A DNA stretch of 57,246 nt from an uncultured Collinsella sp. Its GTDB lineage: Bacteria > Actinomycetota > Coriobacteriia > Coriobacteriales > Coriobacteriaceae. The notes under the pieces are model-generated. The model was not told the origin of the DNA, ran no database searches, and saw only the letters and a list, made by a program, of their open reading frames with translations. Within the stretch, counting starts at the first letter, position 1, and every line of letters begins with the position of its first letter. The stretch spans positions 1 to 57,246 of the forward strand of contig CALDBJ010000040.1 of assembly GCA_937937835.1 (NCBI GenBank). The letters run 5' to 3'. A program made the translations under genes and the position numbers. This document shows positions 44,421 to 51,413 of this stretch, piece by piece.

Positions 44421-45122
44421 ATGATCGAGATGAATGCTGTTGTCGCCGGTACCGAGCTTGACGCCGCGCGCGACGCGGGCCGCGAGGGTGCGTCCGCGGG
44501 CTGGTGCGCTTGGAGCGCGGGCGATGCTTCGCTGACGTTTTCGCTGATCGTGCGCCCGGACGTGAACATGCATGCCTTCCACGGCCTGCCGTTTGTGGCT
44601 GCGATGGGCATGATGGACGCGCTCGTGGGCACGGCTTCGACGCCGGGGTTGGGCCTTGCCGGTAAGGTGGGTATCCAGTGGCCGAGCGATATCGTGTGCG
44701 GTGCGCCTGCGTTTGAGACGTCGCTCGCGCGTGTTGCCGTGAACGGCGGTGCCGCTGCTGCGGGCATGTTCGGTGCCGTGACGGTGGATATTGAGCGTTC
44801 GGCGCTGGGCGAGCTTGGTGTGGACGTGGCTGACGAAGCGCTGGTCGAGACGCTGGCCGCCGCCGTGCTGGCCCGCGTGGACGCTTGGGCGGTTGTTGCC
44901 AACACGCCGCAAGGCGCCGCAGGGCCGCTGGCTCCCGTGCTGGGCGAGTACTTCGACATGGTGCCGCTGCTGGGCCGCCAAGTTGCGGCGGTGTCGCCCA
45001 ACGGCCTGCCGCTTGCGGTCGGTGTGTTTGCAGGCCTGGACATCTGGGGCCGCGCGACCATTAAGACCGATGCCGGCGAGCAGGAGTTTCCGCCCGAGGC
45101 CGTACGAATTCGCGGGCTGTAG
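44421..45122 (+). CDS. BirA-like protein lacking the biotin-AMP loop
   Basis: Resembles biotin protein ligases. The 233-residue protein has SLTFSLIVRP, LPFVAAMGMMDALVG, GIQWPSDIVCG (in place of the usual KWPND) and a C-terminal domain like that of BirA (GVFAGLDIWGRATIKTDAGE). The N-terminal part with the TxSTN and GRGRxGR motifs that bind biotin-AMP is absent, so ligase activity is doubtful. Its ATG follows the folP-folK stop codon directly; it could be a pseudoenzyme, a regulator or a decaying gene. Confidence 0.55.
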   Translation: MIEMNAVVAGTELDAARDAGREGASAGWCAWSAGDASLTFSLIVRPDVNMHAFHGLPFVAAMGMMDALVGTASTPGLGLAGKVGIQWPSDIVCGAPAFETSLARVAVNGGAAAAGMFGAVTVDIERSALGELGVDVADEALVETLAAAVLARVDAWAVVANTPQGAAGPLAPVLGEYFDMVPLLGRQVAAVSPNGLPLAVGVFAGLDIWGRATIKTDAGEQEFPPEAVRIRGL

Positions 45123-45161
45123 CGCGGGGCGTTCGCGCCCAAAGATAGACATGACAACAAG

Positions 45162-45191
45162 ACCCTCCTCGGCCTGTGCCGGGGAGGGTTT
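45162..45191 (+). terminator. Terminator after the BirA-like gene
   Basis: A 12-bp stem (45162-45173 with 45178-45189, one or two G-U pairs) with loop CTGT is followed by only three Ts, so it is moderately strong. Confidence 0.6.
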
Positions 45192-45220
45192 CGCCTATCT
45201 GGGGAATGGGTTGCCAGCGC

Positions 45221-45263
45221 CCTATTCCTCAAAACTGAAAAATTTTCGTTTTTGAGGAATAGG
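45221..45263. repeat. CCTATTCCTCAAAA palindrome, copy 1
   Basis: CCTATTCCTCAAAA (45221-45234) pairs with 45249-45263 in a 43-bp palindrome with two internal mismatches. It is upstream of the AAA ATPase gene. Confidence 0.85.
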
Positions 45264-45307
45264 ATTAAGGCAGCTCGGTCTTTCGCGAGGTATATTCGCT
45301 ATAGAGC

Positions 45308-45348
45308 CTATTCCTCAAAACTGAAAATTTTTCAGTTTTGAGGAATAG
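45308..45348. repeat. CTATTCCTCAAAA palindrome, copy 2
   Basis: A 41-bp nearly perfect palindrome with the same ends (CTATTCCTCAAAACTGAAAA and its complement). It lies directly before the ribosome site of the AAA ATPase gene. Confidence 0.88.
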
Positions 45349-45374
45349 CGATAAAAGACCGCGAGGAGGCCCCA

Positions 45375-46571
45375 ATGAAACTCATCAATAGAACGTCATA
45401 TATGGACACGTTGACGAGCCTTATTGGCGTGCCGGACATCAAGGTCATCACGGGCATCCGTCGTAGCGGTAAATCAAAATTGCTCGAGGCCCTCCGCGAT
45501 TACGTGGAGGCAAATCTGTCCAATTCGAATGTCATCCATATCAACTACAACCTCGATGAGTTCGAGAATCTGCTCGAGTATCACGCGCTGCTCGCCTATG
45601 TAAAAGAGCATCGAGTGTCCGGCAAACAAAACTTTCTGCTTATCGATGAAGTTCAGATGTGCGACGGTTTTGAGCGTGCGATCAACAGCCTCCACGCATC
45701 CGAGCAGTACGACATATTCATTACCGGATCGAATGCCTTTTTGCTGTCGAGCGATCTGTCGACGCTCTTTACGGGGCGTACGTTTGAGATCGAGGTTTTC
45801 CCATTCTCGTTTGAGGAGTATCGACTCTATGGCGACGAGGGCGAGGTCGACCGCGACTTCGATGAGTACGCGAGAACCGGCGGTATGTCCGGCTCCTACC
45901 CTTATCCACTGCAGGAGCAGCGTTATCAATATCTCTCCAATGTCTTCAAAACGCTCATCGTGAGAGATATCGTGCAGCGGCATAACGTGAGAAACGAATC
46001 GGCGCTGCTGCGCATTGCCGATTACATGATGGACAACGTATCCAACATAACGTCGGCACGTAACATTACGGATATTTTGAACGCGGATGGGCTAAAGATA
46101 ACGAACAAGACGGTCGGCACGTACATGGGGTGCCTGTGCGATGCGTTTACCTTCTATAAAGTTCGTCGGTACGACATCCGCGGCAAAAAATACCTTAAGA
46201 GCGGCGAGAAGTATTACCTGGCAGACCACGCGTTCAAATACGCGCTGCTCGGTACACGTGATATGGATTGGGGACGCGTATACGAGAACATGGTGGCAAT
46301 CGAGCTGCTGCGCCGCGGATACGAGGTATACGTCGGCGTGCTCTATAAAAAGGAAATAGACTTTGTAGCAATCAAGCGAAGCGAGAAGCTCTACATTCAG
46401 GTGAGCGACGACATCAGCTCGGATAAGACATTTGAACGCGAGATTTCACCACTGCTGAGCATTGGCGACGCGTACCCCAAGATGATTCTCGCCCGCACGC
46501 ATCACGAGGCCACGGACCGCAATGGGGTGCAGATCGTGGACCTGGCGAGGTGGCTGTGCGACGAGGCCTAG
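45375..46571 (+). CDS. AAA ATPase with DUF4143 domain
   Basis: Member of a widespread ATPase family of unknown role. The 398-residue protein has Walker A GIRRSGKS (about 27-34), Walker B LLIDEVQ, sensor GSNAFLLSSDLSTLFTGR, and a C-terminal DUF4143 part with YYLADHAFKYALLG and a restriction-like ending (YVGVLYKKEIDFVAIKR...YIQVSDD). GAGGAGG precedes ATG 45375. Its G+C is lower than in flanking genes, and palindromes with the same ends lie on both sides, as for a mobile cassette. Confidence 0.85.
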   Translation: MKLINRTSYMDTLTSLIGVPDIKVITGIRRSGKSKLLEALRDYVEANLSNSNVIHINYNLDEFENLLEYHALLAYVKEHRVSGKQNFLLIDEVQMCDGFERAINSLHASEQYDIFITGSNAFLLSSDLSTLFTGRTFEIEVFPFSFEEYRLYGDEGEVDRDFDEYARTGGMSGSYPYPLQEQRYQYLSNVFKTLIVRDIVQRHNVRNESALLRIADYMMDNVSNITSARNITDILNADGLKITNKTVGTYMGCLCDAFTFYKVRRYDIRGKKYLKSGEKYYLADHAFKYALLGTRDMDWGRVYENMVAIELLRRGYEVYVGVLYKKEIDFVAIKRSEKLYIQVSDDISSDKTFEREISPLLSIGDAYPKMILARTHHEATDRNGVQIVDLARWLCDEA

Positions 46572-46577
46572 CAGAAA

Positions 46578-46624
46578 GCCCTATTCCTCAAAACTGAAAA
46601 TCTTTCGATTTTGAGGAATAGGGC
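46578..46624. repeat. CCCTATTCCTCAAAA palindrome, copy 3
   Basis: GCCCTATTCCTC and GAGGAATAGGGC are the ends of a 47-bp imperfect palindrome with the same core as the two copies upstream of the AAA ATPase gene. It starts 7 nt after that gene's stop codon. Confidence 0.85.
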
Positions 46625-46677
46625 CGATGCGTTGCCTAGTTCGCCGCTCGCGCTCGTGCTCGACTTAAGCCCCTGTC

Positions 46678-47451
46678 CTATCCCAGCTCCTGCATGCGGC
46701 GGTAGATTTCGCAGATACCCTTGATGGTGAGCTGTCCGTCGACCACGTCGAAGGCATCGGTCGAATCGGCGACGATGCTGGCGAGACCGCCCGTGGCGAT
46801 AACGGTGGCATCGTCGCGGCCCAGCTCGCGCTTCATGCGCGCGACCAGGCCTTCGGCCATGGCGGCGGCGCCCATCACGGCGCCGACCTTGATGCACTCC
46901 TCGGTATCGCGGCCGATGGCGTGCTCGGGCGCCTCGAGCGGCACGCTGGCGAGCTTGGCGGCACGGGCGGCAAGCGCGTCCATGGAGATGCGAATGCCCG
47001 GCGCGATCGCTCCGCCAATGTAATAACCGTCCTCATCGATGACGTCGATATTGGTCGCGGTGCCAAAGTCCACCACGATTGCCGGCGCGCCGTAGAAAGT
47101 TTCGGCCGCAACGGCGTTAGCGACGCGATCGGCGCCTACGGCTTGGGGACGCGCCGCGCGCAGCTTGGTCACCGCGGCCGTCTGCGGCCCGATGACGATG
47201 GCGTCCGCGGCAATGCGGTCGGCCACGGCGTGCCATTCGCGCGAGAGCTGCGGCACCACGCCGGCAAAGGCGATCGCGTCGACCGCGTCGAGCGAAAGGC
47301 CGTACATCTTAAAGAAACCCATCAGGCGCACATGGATCTCGTCGGCGGTATAGGAGCGGTCGGTGGGCATGCGCCACGACTGCACCAGCTCGTCTCCGTC
47401 AAACAGGCCCATGGCCGTCTGCGTGTTTCCCATATCGATAGCGAGCAGCAT
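46678..47451 (-). CDS. coaX: Type III pantothenate kinase
   Basis: First step of coenzyme A synthesis. The 257-residue protein begins MLLAIDMGNTQTAMGLFDG, the phosphate-binding start of CoaX, followed by GADRVANAVAA, VDFGTATNIDVID and GGAIAPGIRISMDAL. The start at 47451 has GGGAG a few nt upstream; the frame stays open far upstream but across tRNA sequence on the other strand, so that part is not real. Confidence 0.95.
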   Translation of the reverse strand: MLLAIDMGNTQTAMGLFDGDELVQSWRMPTDRSYTADEIHVRLMGFFKMYGLSLDAVDAIAFAGVVPQLSREWHAVADRIAADAIVIGPQTAAVTKLRAARPQAVGADRVANAVAAETFYGAPAIVVDFGTATNIDVIDEDGYYIGGAIAPGIRISMDALAARAAKLASVPLEAPEHAIGRDTEECIKVGAVMGAAAMAEGLVARMKRELGRDDATVIATGGLASIVADSTDAFDVVDGQLTIKGICEIYRRMQELG

Positions 47452-47587
47452 GTCTACTCCCAGTGTTGGCATAAAAGGACGCGCACCATTGTATACGCGT
47501 CGCCGACGGCACTCGGCTGCGATTCGTTTACGGTGATAGGGGCTGAGGGGTTTAAATATGAAGGAATTATGCTCCACGAGTTTTTCC

Positions 47588-47616
47588 TTGCCGTTTACCG
47601 AACTCCCGCGTAATAT
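47588..47616 (+). promoter_or_regulatory. Promoter of the initiator tRNA gene
   Basis: TTGCCG (47588-47593) and TAATAT (47611-47616) are 17 bp apart; transcription would start near 47623, about 25 nt before the tRNA. Confidence 0.7.
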
Positions 47617-47647
47617 TCTTTCTTGCGCACATGAGGCGCCCAGACAT

Positions 47648-47724
47648 TGCGGGGTGGAGCAGTCTGGTAGCTCGCCGGGCTCATAACCCGGAGGTCGTAG
47701 GTTCAAATCCTGCCCCCGCGACCA
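47648..47724 (+). tRNA. Initiator tRNA-Met (fMet), anticodon CAU
   Basis: A 77-nt cloverleaf with encoded CCA. The anticodon loop CTCATAA holds CAU. The three G-C pairs at the base of the anticodon stem (CCGGG/CCCGG) and the non-Watson-Crick first pair (T1-G72) are hallmarks of initiator tRNA. D arm GAGC/GCTC and T arm GTAGG/CCTGC with TTCAAAT loop are intact. Confidence 0.95.
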
Positions 47725-47733
47725 AGAACTTGC

Positions 47734-47763
47734 AGCTCGTCGGCCTAGCCGGCGAGCTTTTTT
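47734..47763 (+). terminator. Terminator after the initiator tRNA
   Basis: An 11-bp stem (47734-47744 with 47748-47758, one G-U pair) with a CTA loop ends in a run of six Ts. Confidence 0.9.
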
Positions 47764-47813
47764 GTTATTCCGGGACTGTGTTTTCGGTCCAATTCTCGGC
47801 CTCTCAAACAAAA

Positions 47814-48110
47814 TCTCGATCTGTAACATCTAGATCCGATTTGGGCGGCTAGGTGTTACAGATAGAGATATACCGGTGGGTTGGGTCCCGTTTGTCTAAA
47901 TCTGTAACACGAGGGACGGATTTTGCCGAGTTGTTGCTACAGATTGAGATTTTCAGGCAGGCGGGTTTGGTTTGTCTCGATCTGTAACAGGTAGGGGTCA
48001 AAAGTGGGCCTAGATGTTACATATCTAGATTGTTGAGGATGGGTCGAGAGGAATATCTCGATCTGTAACAGTAAGACCCGGTTTTGCTGAGTAACTGTTA
48101 CAGATTGAGA
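47814..48110. repeat. Array of eight alternating inverted 15-bp repeats, 40-41 bp pitch
   Basis: The 15-bp unit TCTCGATCTGTAACA starts at 47814, 47895, 47975 and 48056, and its reverse complement starts at 47854, 47935, 48015 and 48096. Successive units are 40, 41, 40, 40, 40, 41 and 40 bp apart and flip orientation each time. Spacers are 25-26 nt. The four larger units of about 81 bp are diverged copies of one another, with a shared inner segment around GATTTTG. It lies between the fMet tRNA terminator and the OYE-type gene. No coding sequence or cas gene is near. Confidence 0.9.
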
Positions 48111-48252
48111 CAAACCGACGGGCCGTTCCGCCCCATCCACCTGCCGCCACCTGATATTCGCCGATTTCCGTTGCGCTGCTGTATTCCCATGCCATATCCT
48201 CTAGACAACTACGCGGCATCATCGCCGCCGCGCCTACAAGAGAGGAATGTCC

Positions 48253-50283
48253 ATGACCACACCTGCATCCAAGCTGCTCCAGCCCATTACGGTTGGCCCC
48301 CTTGAGCTCAAGAACCGCATTATGTTTCCGCCGCTGACCACCGGCTACGAGGAGCGTGACGGTTCCATCGGCGAGCGCAGCCTGGCTTTTTACGAGCGCT
48401 TGGCCCGTGGCGGCGTGAGCTACATCGTCATCGGCGACGTCGCTCCCGTCATGACCGCAAGCCCCACGCCCAAGCTGGCAACCGACGCCCAGATCCCCAC
48501 GTTTAAGGCGCTGGCCGACGCCGTCCACAAGCACGGCGCCAAGGTCGCGCTGCAGCTGTTCCACCCCGAGTACGATGTGCCCGGTGTCGGCCGCATGGTC
48601 ATGGGATCCATGGCCGCCGCCAAGGCCGCGCAGGAGGCCAAGGCCGCCGGCGACGAGGAGACCTTTGCCGCCAAGATGGCCGAGTCCAACGAGATCCGCA
48701 ACCAGGCCTACGCCAAGCTGCATCACGACATGCAGCACTTTGTGAACGAGGCGAGCGTAGAGCAGCTCACCCAGATCAAGGAGGCCATCGCTGCCTCGGC
48801 CGCTCGCGCACAGCAGGCCGGGATCGACGCTATCGAGGTCCACGGCGACCGCCTGGTGGGTTCGCTGTGCTCGGCCATCCTCAACCAGCGCACCGACGAG
48901 TACGGTGGTTCGTTCGAGAACCGCGTTCGCTACGCGCTGGAGGTCGTCGCCGCCATTAAGGAGGCCGCGCCGCAGCTGATGGTGGAGTACAAGCTCCCCG
49001 TGATCATGGAGAACCCCGACGGCACGCCGCGCGGCAAGGGTGGCCTGCAGCCCGACGAGGCCTGCGAGTTCGCCAAGCTGCTCGAGGGTGCGGGCATCGA
49101 TATGATTCAGGTCGCACAGGCCAACCACACCGGCAACATGGGCGACACCATTCCGCCCATGGGTGCCATGCCCTACAACTGGACGCTGCCCGTGGCCGAG
49201 CGCGTCAAGGCCCTGGTCTCCGTGCCGGTGGCAACCGTCGGCCGCGTGGTCTCGGTCGAGGCCGGCGAGAAGATTCTGGAAGACGGCGCCGCCGACATCA
49301 TCGCCTACGGCCGCTCGCTCATGTGCGACCCCGACATTGCGCTGAAGGCCGCCACGGGCGAGCCCATCCGCGAGTGCCTCAACTGCAACAAGGGTTGCGT
49401 CGACGCGATTCAAAACCGCAAGTACATCTCGTGCGTGCTCAATGCCGAGAACGGCGACGAGGCGACCATCGCCATCAAGCCGGGCGAGGGCGACAAGAAG
49501 ATCGCCGTGGTGGGCGGCGGTATTGCCGGCCTGGAGGCCGCGCGCGTGGCGGCCAAGCGCGGCTACGACGTGACCGTCTACGAGGCGAGCGATCATCTGG
49601 GCGGCCAGATTGTGCTGGCGGCTGCGCCTCCGCGCAAGGACGAGATCATGCGCTCGGTCGAGTACTACGAGAAGATTCTGCCTGGCCTTGGCGTGAAGGT
49701 TGAGCTCAGCCACGTCGCTACGGCAGAGGACCTCAACGCCGCCGATGCCGCGATTGTGGCTGTGGGCGCGCACGACGTGGTCATCCCCGTTCCGGGTGCC
49801 GACTCGGACAAGGTCGTCTCGAGCTGGGACGTGCTGGCCGGCAAGGTGGAGCTTACGGGCCGCGTCGCCGTCATTGGCGGCGGCCTGGTGGGCACCGAGA
49901 CTGCCGAGTACCTGCTGCAGCACGGCTGCGAGGTGGCGATCGTGGAGATGCTCGACAAGATTGCCGCGGGCGAGTCCGAGACCATTCTGCCGCTGATTAT
50001 GAGCGACTTTGCCGAGCACAACGTGGAGCAGCACGTGAAGACCCGCCTGACCGCCATTACCGACGAGGGCGTGGAGGCTGTTCGCACCACCGAGGACGGC
50101 GCCGAGGAGCCGGTGAAGATCGCCTGCGATTACGTGGTGATGGCCGTGGGCTCCAAGGCCAACGCGTTTGACCTGGATGGCGTGACGGTGCCCGTGACCT
50201 ACGTGGGAGACTGCTCGGGCGAGTACACCGCCGACATCGCGAGCGCCATTCGCACGGCATATCACGCGGCCAACGAGCTGTAG
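48253..50283 (+). CDS. FAD/FMN-dependent Old Yellow Enzyme-type reductase with Fe-S cluster
   Basis: Multidomain NADH:flavin oxidoreductase like 2,4-dienoyl-CoA reductase, enoate reductase or bile-acid/steroid-active reductases; the substrate is not known. In 676 residues: an OYE barrel (about 1-340, LKNRIMFPPLTTGYEERDGS), Fe-S Cys motif CLNCNKGC (C375, C378, C382) plus a fourth Cys, then FAD/NAD domains (VVGGGIAGLEAARVAA, about 418; VAVIGGGLVGTETAEYL). ATG 48253 has GAGAGG 7 nt upstream; ATG 48247 overlaps it. It stands alone with a terminator behind. Confidence 0.9.
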   Translation: MTTPASKLLQPITVGPLELKNRIMFPPLTTGYEERDGSIGERSLAFYERLARGGVSYIVIGDVAPVMTASPTPKLATDAQIPTFKALADAVHKHGAKVALQLFHPEYDVPGVGRMVMGSMAAAKAAQEAKAAGDEETFAAKMAESNEIRNQAYAKLHHDMQHFVNEASVEQLTQIKEAIAASAARAQQAGIDAIEVHGDRLVGSLCSAILNQRTDEYGGSFENRVRYALEVVAAIKEAAPQLMVEYKLPVIMENPDGTPRGKGGLQPDEACEFAKLLEGAGIDMIQVAQANHTGNMGDTIPPMGAMPYNWTLPVAERVKALVSVPVATVGRVVSVEAGEKILEDGAADIIAYGRSLMCDPDIALKAATGEPIRECLNCNKGCVDAIQNRKYISCVLNAENGDEATIAIKPGEGDKKIAVVGGGIAGLEAARVAAKRGYDVTVYEASDHLGGQIVLAAAPPRKDEIMRSVEYYEKILPGLGVKVELSHVATAEDLNAADAAIVAVGAHDVVIPVPGADSDKVVSSWDVLAGKVELTGRVAVIGGGLVGTETAEYLLQHGCEVAIVEMLDKIAAGESETILPLIMSDFAEHNVEQHVKTRLTAITDEGVEAVRTTEDGAEEPVKIACDYVVMAVGSKANAFDLDGVTVPVTYVGDCSGEYTADIASAIRTAYHAANEL

Positions 50284-50358
50284 TTGAACATCGCGGCCAG
50301 GCGGGGCGGTAGCACGGATCCGTCTCGCCCGGCTGTGTCCCGTCGGGTGTCAACCGGT

Positions 50359-50399
50359 GCGGGGCCTGCAAGGGCAGCAGGTCCCGCCCTTTTTGTTTT
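50359..50399 (+). terminator. Terminator after the OYE-type reductase gene
   Basis: An 11-bp stem with one G-U pair (50359-50369 with 50377-50387) is followed by CC, then TTTTTGTTTT. Confidence 0.85.
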
Positions 50400-50653
50400 G
50401 CTCCGGTGGATGGCAATGCGAGGTAATCATGAGGAGTGAGGACGTCTACTGCCTTGCAGATCACTCAAAATTATTGGGGGAGGGGTTAATAACTATATCC
50501 TCTATACCAAAGGACATAAAGAGATGCCAATTTTGTTGACAAGCGAATGACGATTAGCTGCGAGTCAGCTACCAGCGTAAATAATCGATAAAGAAATGTC
50601 GTAATTTGGTGCCAAATGCCCAGATAACGCCGCGTCTATTTTAATTAACTGCT

Positions 50654-50682
50654 TTGAGCAAACAGTAAAATGCTACTATCTA
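50654..50682 (+). promoter_or_regulatory. Candidate promoter of the HTH gene
   Basis: TTGAGC (50654-50659) is 17 bp from TATCTA (50677-50682); an overlapping extended -10 TGCTACTAT is also present. It is in an AT-rich stretch 40 bp before the gene. Confidence 0.45.
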
Positions 50683-50723
50683 ACTTGCACGTAAGAAAGC
50701 AGATTAACGGTTAAGGCTAAGAA

Positions 50724-51128
50724 GTGGCAGGTATGTCGGAAGCAACTAGGACTCGCACGCATGCGCCCGAGGTTAGGCAGCGCGCCGTCGAGATCCTCCA
50801 AGAGGGGGTCGGCCATCGCGCCCTCGCCGCGGAGCTTGGCATTCCCCAGGCCACGGCTCGTCAGTGGGCCCGCGCGTATGCCGTGGGCGGTGCCGACGCC
50901 GTTCTCAATGCCGGTTCGCATCATCACACCTATTCGTACGACGTAAAGCTCGCTGTGGTTAAGGACCGTCTGGAAAACGGCTTGACGGTTCGCGAGGCCA
51001 TGATCAAGCACAAGATTCCCAGCGAGTCTTCGGTCAAGGCTTGGTGCCGTCAGTACCGCGAGAGCGGTGAGTCCGCACTGGTCGATAAGCCGCGCGGCCG
51101 CAAGCCACGCGTTAAAAAGGCGGAATAG
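50724..51128 (+). CDS. Double helix-turn-helix protein, transposase OrfA-like
   Basis: Small DNA-binding protein of 134 residues with two HTH units: APEVRQRAVEILQEGVGHRA...IPQATARQWARAY and SYDVKLAVVKDRLENGLTVR...SSVKAWCRQYRESGESAL, ending in a basic tail RGRKPRVKKAE. The pattern is that of the first reading frame of IS3-type elements and related phage/regulatory proteins. No second transposase frame follows, so it is either a remnant or a domesticated regulator. GTG 50724 is chosen on AAGG 7 nt upstream; ATG 50733 is an alternative. Confidence 0.7.
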   Translation: MAGMSEATRTRTHAPEVRQRAVEILQEGVGHRALAAELGIPQATARQWARAYAVGGADAVLNAGSHHHTYSYDVKLAVVKDRLENGLTVREAMIKHKIPSESSVKAWCRQYRESGESALVDKPRGRKPRVKKAE

Positions 51129-51140
51129 CAAACGGGATGG

Positions 51141-51163
51141 TGCGCCCACAGGGGCGCATTTTT
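51141..51163 (+). terminator. Terminator after the HTH gene
   Basis: TGCGCCC (51141-51147) pairs with GGGCGCA (51152-51158) and is followed by TTTTT. Confidence 0.85.
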
Positions 51164-51413
51164 CTTGCCGCGCCAACTTTTTGGACCGGCGCGAGCCTGT
51201 CGGGACATCCTCCAAAGTGGCCAATAAACTGCGCGCAGTGGCCCGCGCGCCTGTCGCTGCGATAGGGGAGCGTCGCCCCGCTGCTCCAAAGCGGACGTGC
51301 CCTTACCCCGTACGCCTAAAACTCCCCAGTTGACCGAAAACCTGCCGCCGCTGCTCCTCAATTGAGCTATAACGTTAAACAATTGCAGCGTTTTTGCATG
51401 GGGGAGTGATGGT
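51164..51413. other. Upstream region of the Ech hydrogenase operon
   Basis: No gene is seen. Near the right end, CTCAATTGAG and TATAAC (about 51365-51370) could be part of the promoter; no clear -35 was found. GGGGGAG before ATG 51414 serves as ribosome site. Confidence 0.45.

Larger units (their letters stand above)
50284..50723. other. Intergenic region, AT-rich in its right two thirds
   Basis: The left part holds the terminator of the reductase gene. From about 50401 the G+C drops sharply relative to the rest of the window. A short frame at 50357-50539 begins inside the terminator and does not look real. A palindrome TTTGGTGCCAAAT lies near 50608-50620. The region is the presumed promoter of the HTH gene. 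Confidence 0.6.

Noticed and set aside
47814..48110. CRISPR array
   Set aside because: The repeats flip orientation each time, are only 15 bp, the spacers resemble one another, and no cas gene is present.
50357..50539. Small 60-residue open frame before the HTH gene
   Set aside because: It begins inside a terminator hairpin, has no ribosome site and no protein-like pattern.
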